A DNA stretch of 64,000 bases from positions 62,001 through 126,000 of the forward strand of contig JACPAN010000015.1 of assembly GCA_016180815.1 (NCBI GenBank), given 5' to 3'. This DNA is from Elusimicrobiota bacterium. GTDB taxonomy: Bacteria; Elusimicrobiota; Elusimicrobia; JACQPE01. Below are positions 62,671 to 64,000 of the stretch, one piece after another. Positions within the stretch are counted from its first letter, which is position 1, and each line of letters opens with the position of its first letter. The position numbers were made by a program, and so were the translations under genes. The notes under the pieces were generated by a model that was not told the DNA's origin, ran no database searches, and saw only the letters and a program-made list of their open reading frames with translations.

Positions 62671-63063
62671 GTGGCGAACGGAAAGAAAATTCTCGTCGTT
62701 GACGATGACGATTCGATTTGCGAACTGCTCAAATTCGTTCTTGAAAGGGAAGGGCTCGCCGTCGTCATCGCCAGGGATGGAGAGGAAGCCCTGCGCATGG
62801 CCGACGCCGAAATGCCCGATCTTATTTTGCTCGACTTGATGCTGCCGCGCTACGGCGGCTTCGAAGTGTTGAGGCAATTGCAGAAACCCGGGACCGGAAA
62901 AATACCGATCATCGTTTTCACCGGCCGCTATACGGACCGGTCGACTCAGGAGTTGATCCGCGGAGAGTCGAACGTCATTGATTTTGTGGAAAAACCGCTC
63001 AATACGGCCGCTTTATCCACGCGCATTCATTCGATTTTGAAAACCTCCCCGCCCGCGCGCTGA
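62671..63063 (+). CDS. Single-domain response regulator
   Basis: 130-residue receiver with the acidic cluster DDDD at 11-14, phosphoacceptor D55 in LILLDLMLPRYGG, IIVFTGRY and DFVEKPLN. No DNA-binding part. GTG start. It is followed 1 bp later by a membrane-protein gene, so they are co-transcribed. Confidence 0.9.
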   Translation: MANGKKILVVDDDDSICELLKFVLEREGLAVVIARDGEEALRMADAEMPDLILLDLMLPRYGGFEVLRQLQKPGTGKIPIIVFTGRYTDRSTQELIRGESNVIDFVEKPLNTAALSTRIHSILKTSPPAR

Positions 63064-63064
63064 C

Positions 63065-63562
63065 TTGACCACGCAAAGCTCCGGGGGCCAAAGCGTTTTT
63101 TCCGTTCGTTCCGTCATGCGGAGCTTGATTTACGGAGTGTTCGCCTTGGGCGCCATCTACGCTTTGGTGTTGGGGGATTTGTGGTGGCGCGCCCGGGAAG
63201 CCTATCTTCAAGGTGAGAAATATTTGCGTTGGCACGGCGACCCAGAAGAAAAAAAGCGGGCCATTGAAGAGGAATTTAACCGGCTAAAAGCCGATCTAGA
63301 CAGGTTGTCCGCCAAGGGGCGTGTTCTCGACAATGAGCGCCGCGAGCGTTTGGAATTGCTGGTTGTTGACCGCGATGAAAAACTTAACGAGAGCGCGATC
63401 AAATACGCTTATATTTGGTATCAGACTTGCGCGGAGCTGTTTTCCCCGCCCGAATCCGTATGGGTTCGCCGGGCCAGAAAGAAAATGATAGAAACGAAGG
63501 AGATTTGGAAGGCCGAATTGCGCGCCAAAAAAATTCCCTTTGAGGAGCACATGCTCGAATGA
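63065..63562 (+). CDS. Membrane-anchored coiled-coil protein of unknown function
   Basis: 165 residues. One hydrophobic helix (LIYGVFALGAIYALVLGDLWW, about residues 19-39) is followed by a long charged helical region (EEKKRAIEEEFNRLKADLDRL) and a C-terminal segment ending IPFEEHMLE. TTG start. It links the receiver gene (1 bp upstream) to sucC (4-bp overlap, ATGA), so it is probably in the sucC operon. No family recognised. Confidence 0.6.
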   Translation: MTTQSSGGQSVFSVRSVMRSLIYGVFALGAIYALVLGDLWWRAREAYLQGEKYLRWHGDPEEKKRAIEEEFNRLKADLDRLSAKGRVLDNERRERLELLVVDRDEKLNESAIKYAYIWYQTCAELFSPPESVWVRRARKKMIETKEIWKAELRAKKIPFEEHMLE

Positions 63563-64000
63563 ATTTGTTTGAGTATCAGGCCAAGGACATTCTAGCGGCC
63601 GGGGGCATTCCCGTGCCGCGCTCCGTCGTCGTTAAAACGCCGCGCGACTTGGCCAAGATAAAAGACGGCCTGTTTCGTTCGGGCTATGTGGTCAAGGCTC
63701 AGGTGGCGGCCGGGGGCCGCGGCAAGGCCGGCGGCGTGAAGCTGGTGAAGACCGCCAAAGAAGCCCGCGTCGCGGCTAAAGCGCTTTTAGGCTCGATGTT
63801 GACGACGCATCAAACCGGGGGCGCCGGCGTTAAAGTCGAAAGCGTGCTGGTTGCGGAAAAAGCGTCCATCGTCAAGGAATATTATCTGGCGATCGTTTTA
63901 AGCCGCAAGCGCGGCCAGCCTGTTTTTTTGCTGTCCGCGTCCGGGGGCATGGAGATTGAAGAGGTTGCGGAGACAAATCCATCGGCGTTGATCGAGGTTC
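63559..64000 (+). CDS. sucC: Succinyl-CoA ligase beta subunit, partial
   Basis: Cut by the window end. The start MNLFEYQAKDILAAGGIPVPRS and VVKAQVAAGGRGKAGGVKL are diagnostic of the ADP/GDP-forming beta subunit, which makes ATP or GTP from succinyl-CoA in the TCA cycle. About 147 of the usual 390 residues are visible. Its start overlaps the stop of the upstream membrane protein. Confidence 0.95.
   Translation, partial: MNLFEYQAKDILAAGGIPVPRSVVVKTPRDLAKIKDGLFRSGYVVKAQVAAGGRGKAGGVKLVKTAKEARVAAKALLGSMLTTHQTGGAGVKVESVLVAEKASIVKEYYLAIVLSRKRGQPVFLLSASGGMEIEEVAETNPSALIEV

Overview
The window reads as GC-rich chromosome of a Gram-negative bacterium. It has an LptD-like outer-membrane assembly protein, several predicted outer-membrane barrels, a PorV/PorQ-family protein, and a replication-origin gene cluster (dnaA, dnaN, a DUF721/DciA-like gene, gyrB, gyrA). 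The gene mix, including a giant protein with a type IX-like C-terminal sorting domain, fits Elusimicrobiota or a neighbouring little-cultured lineage. That placement is an inference, not a proof.

Layout. Positions 1-12,000 hold a minus-strand run: recN, NAD kinase, a short ComEC-like protein, a lipoprotein, ndk, two GGDEF diguanylate cyclases, an LptD-like protein and an L-2-hydroxyglutarate oxidase. Positions 12,000-15,300 hold a secreted metallopeptidase, two tRNA-Ser genes, two unknown genes, tmRNA and tRNA-Tyr.

Positions 15,268-36,612 are an integrated genetic element of about 21.3 kb, bounded by a 40-bp direct repeat of the 5' half of tRNA-Tyr. It carries a tyrosine recombinase, an excisionase-like protein, a replication-relaxation-like protein, a nested palindrome locus and a MerR-like regulator. 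It also has a class III cyclase-like gene paired with a winged-helix protein. Its cargo is a three-gene operon for a secreted protein, a 3.8-kilo-residue M23/Ig-like/lectin-like secreted protein and its PorV-family partner. A cyclic-di-GMP-I (GEMM) riboswitch with a terminator precedes this operon, and a degenerate response-regulator gene with two matching dyads lies beside it.

Positions 36,640-50,000 return to core chromosome: nuclease, metF, aminotransferase, gyrA/gyrB, DUF721, dnaN, dnaA, an FNR-like regulator and a ferredoxin-NADP reductase. Positions 50,000-64,000 hold Nudix and 2H enzymes, a response regulator, a metal-uptake block (small Cys protein, outer-membrane barrel, ABC transporter), an HI0933-family flavoprotein, tRNA-Asn, YajQ, two single-domain receivers around a glycerate kinase, and the start of sucC.

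How it fits together. c-di-GMP is a plausible common thread: two diguanylate cyclases and YajQ sit in the host chromosome, while the integrated element reads c-di-GMP through a riboswitch to control its giant surface protein. The second strong observation is structural: the recombinase gene itself runs through the attachment site and the tRNA, so integration and excision change its C-terminus and its terminator. Many genes have a -10 box 5-8 nt before the start codon, suggesting frequent leaderless transcription.
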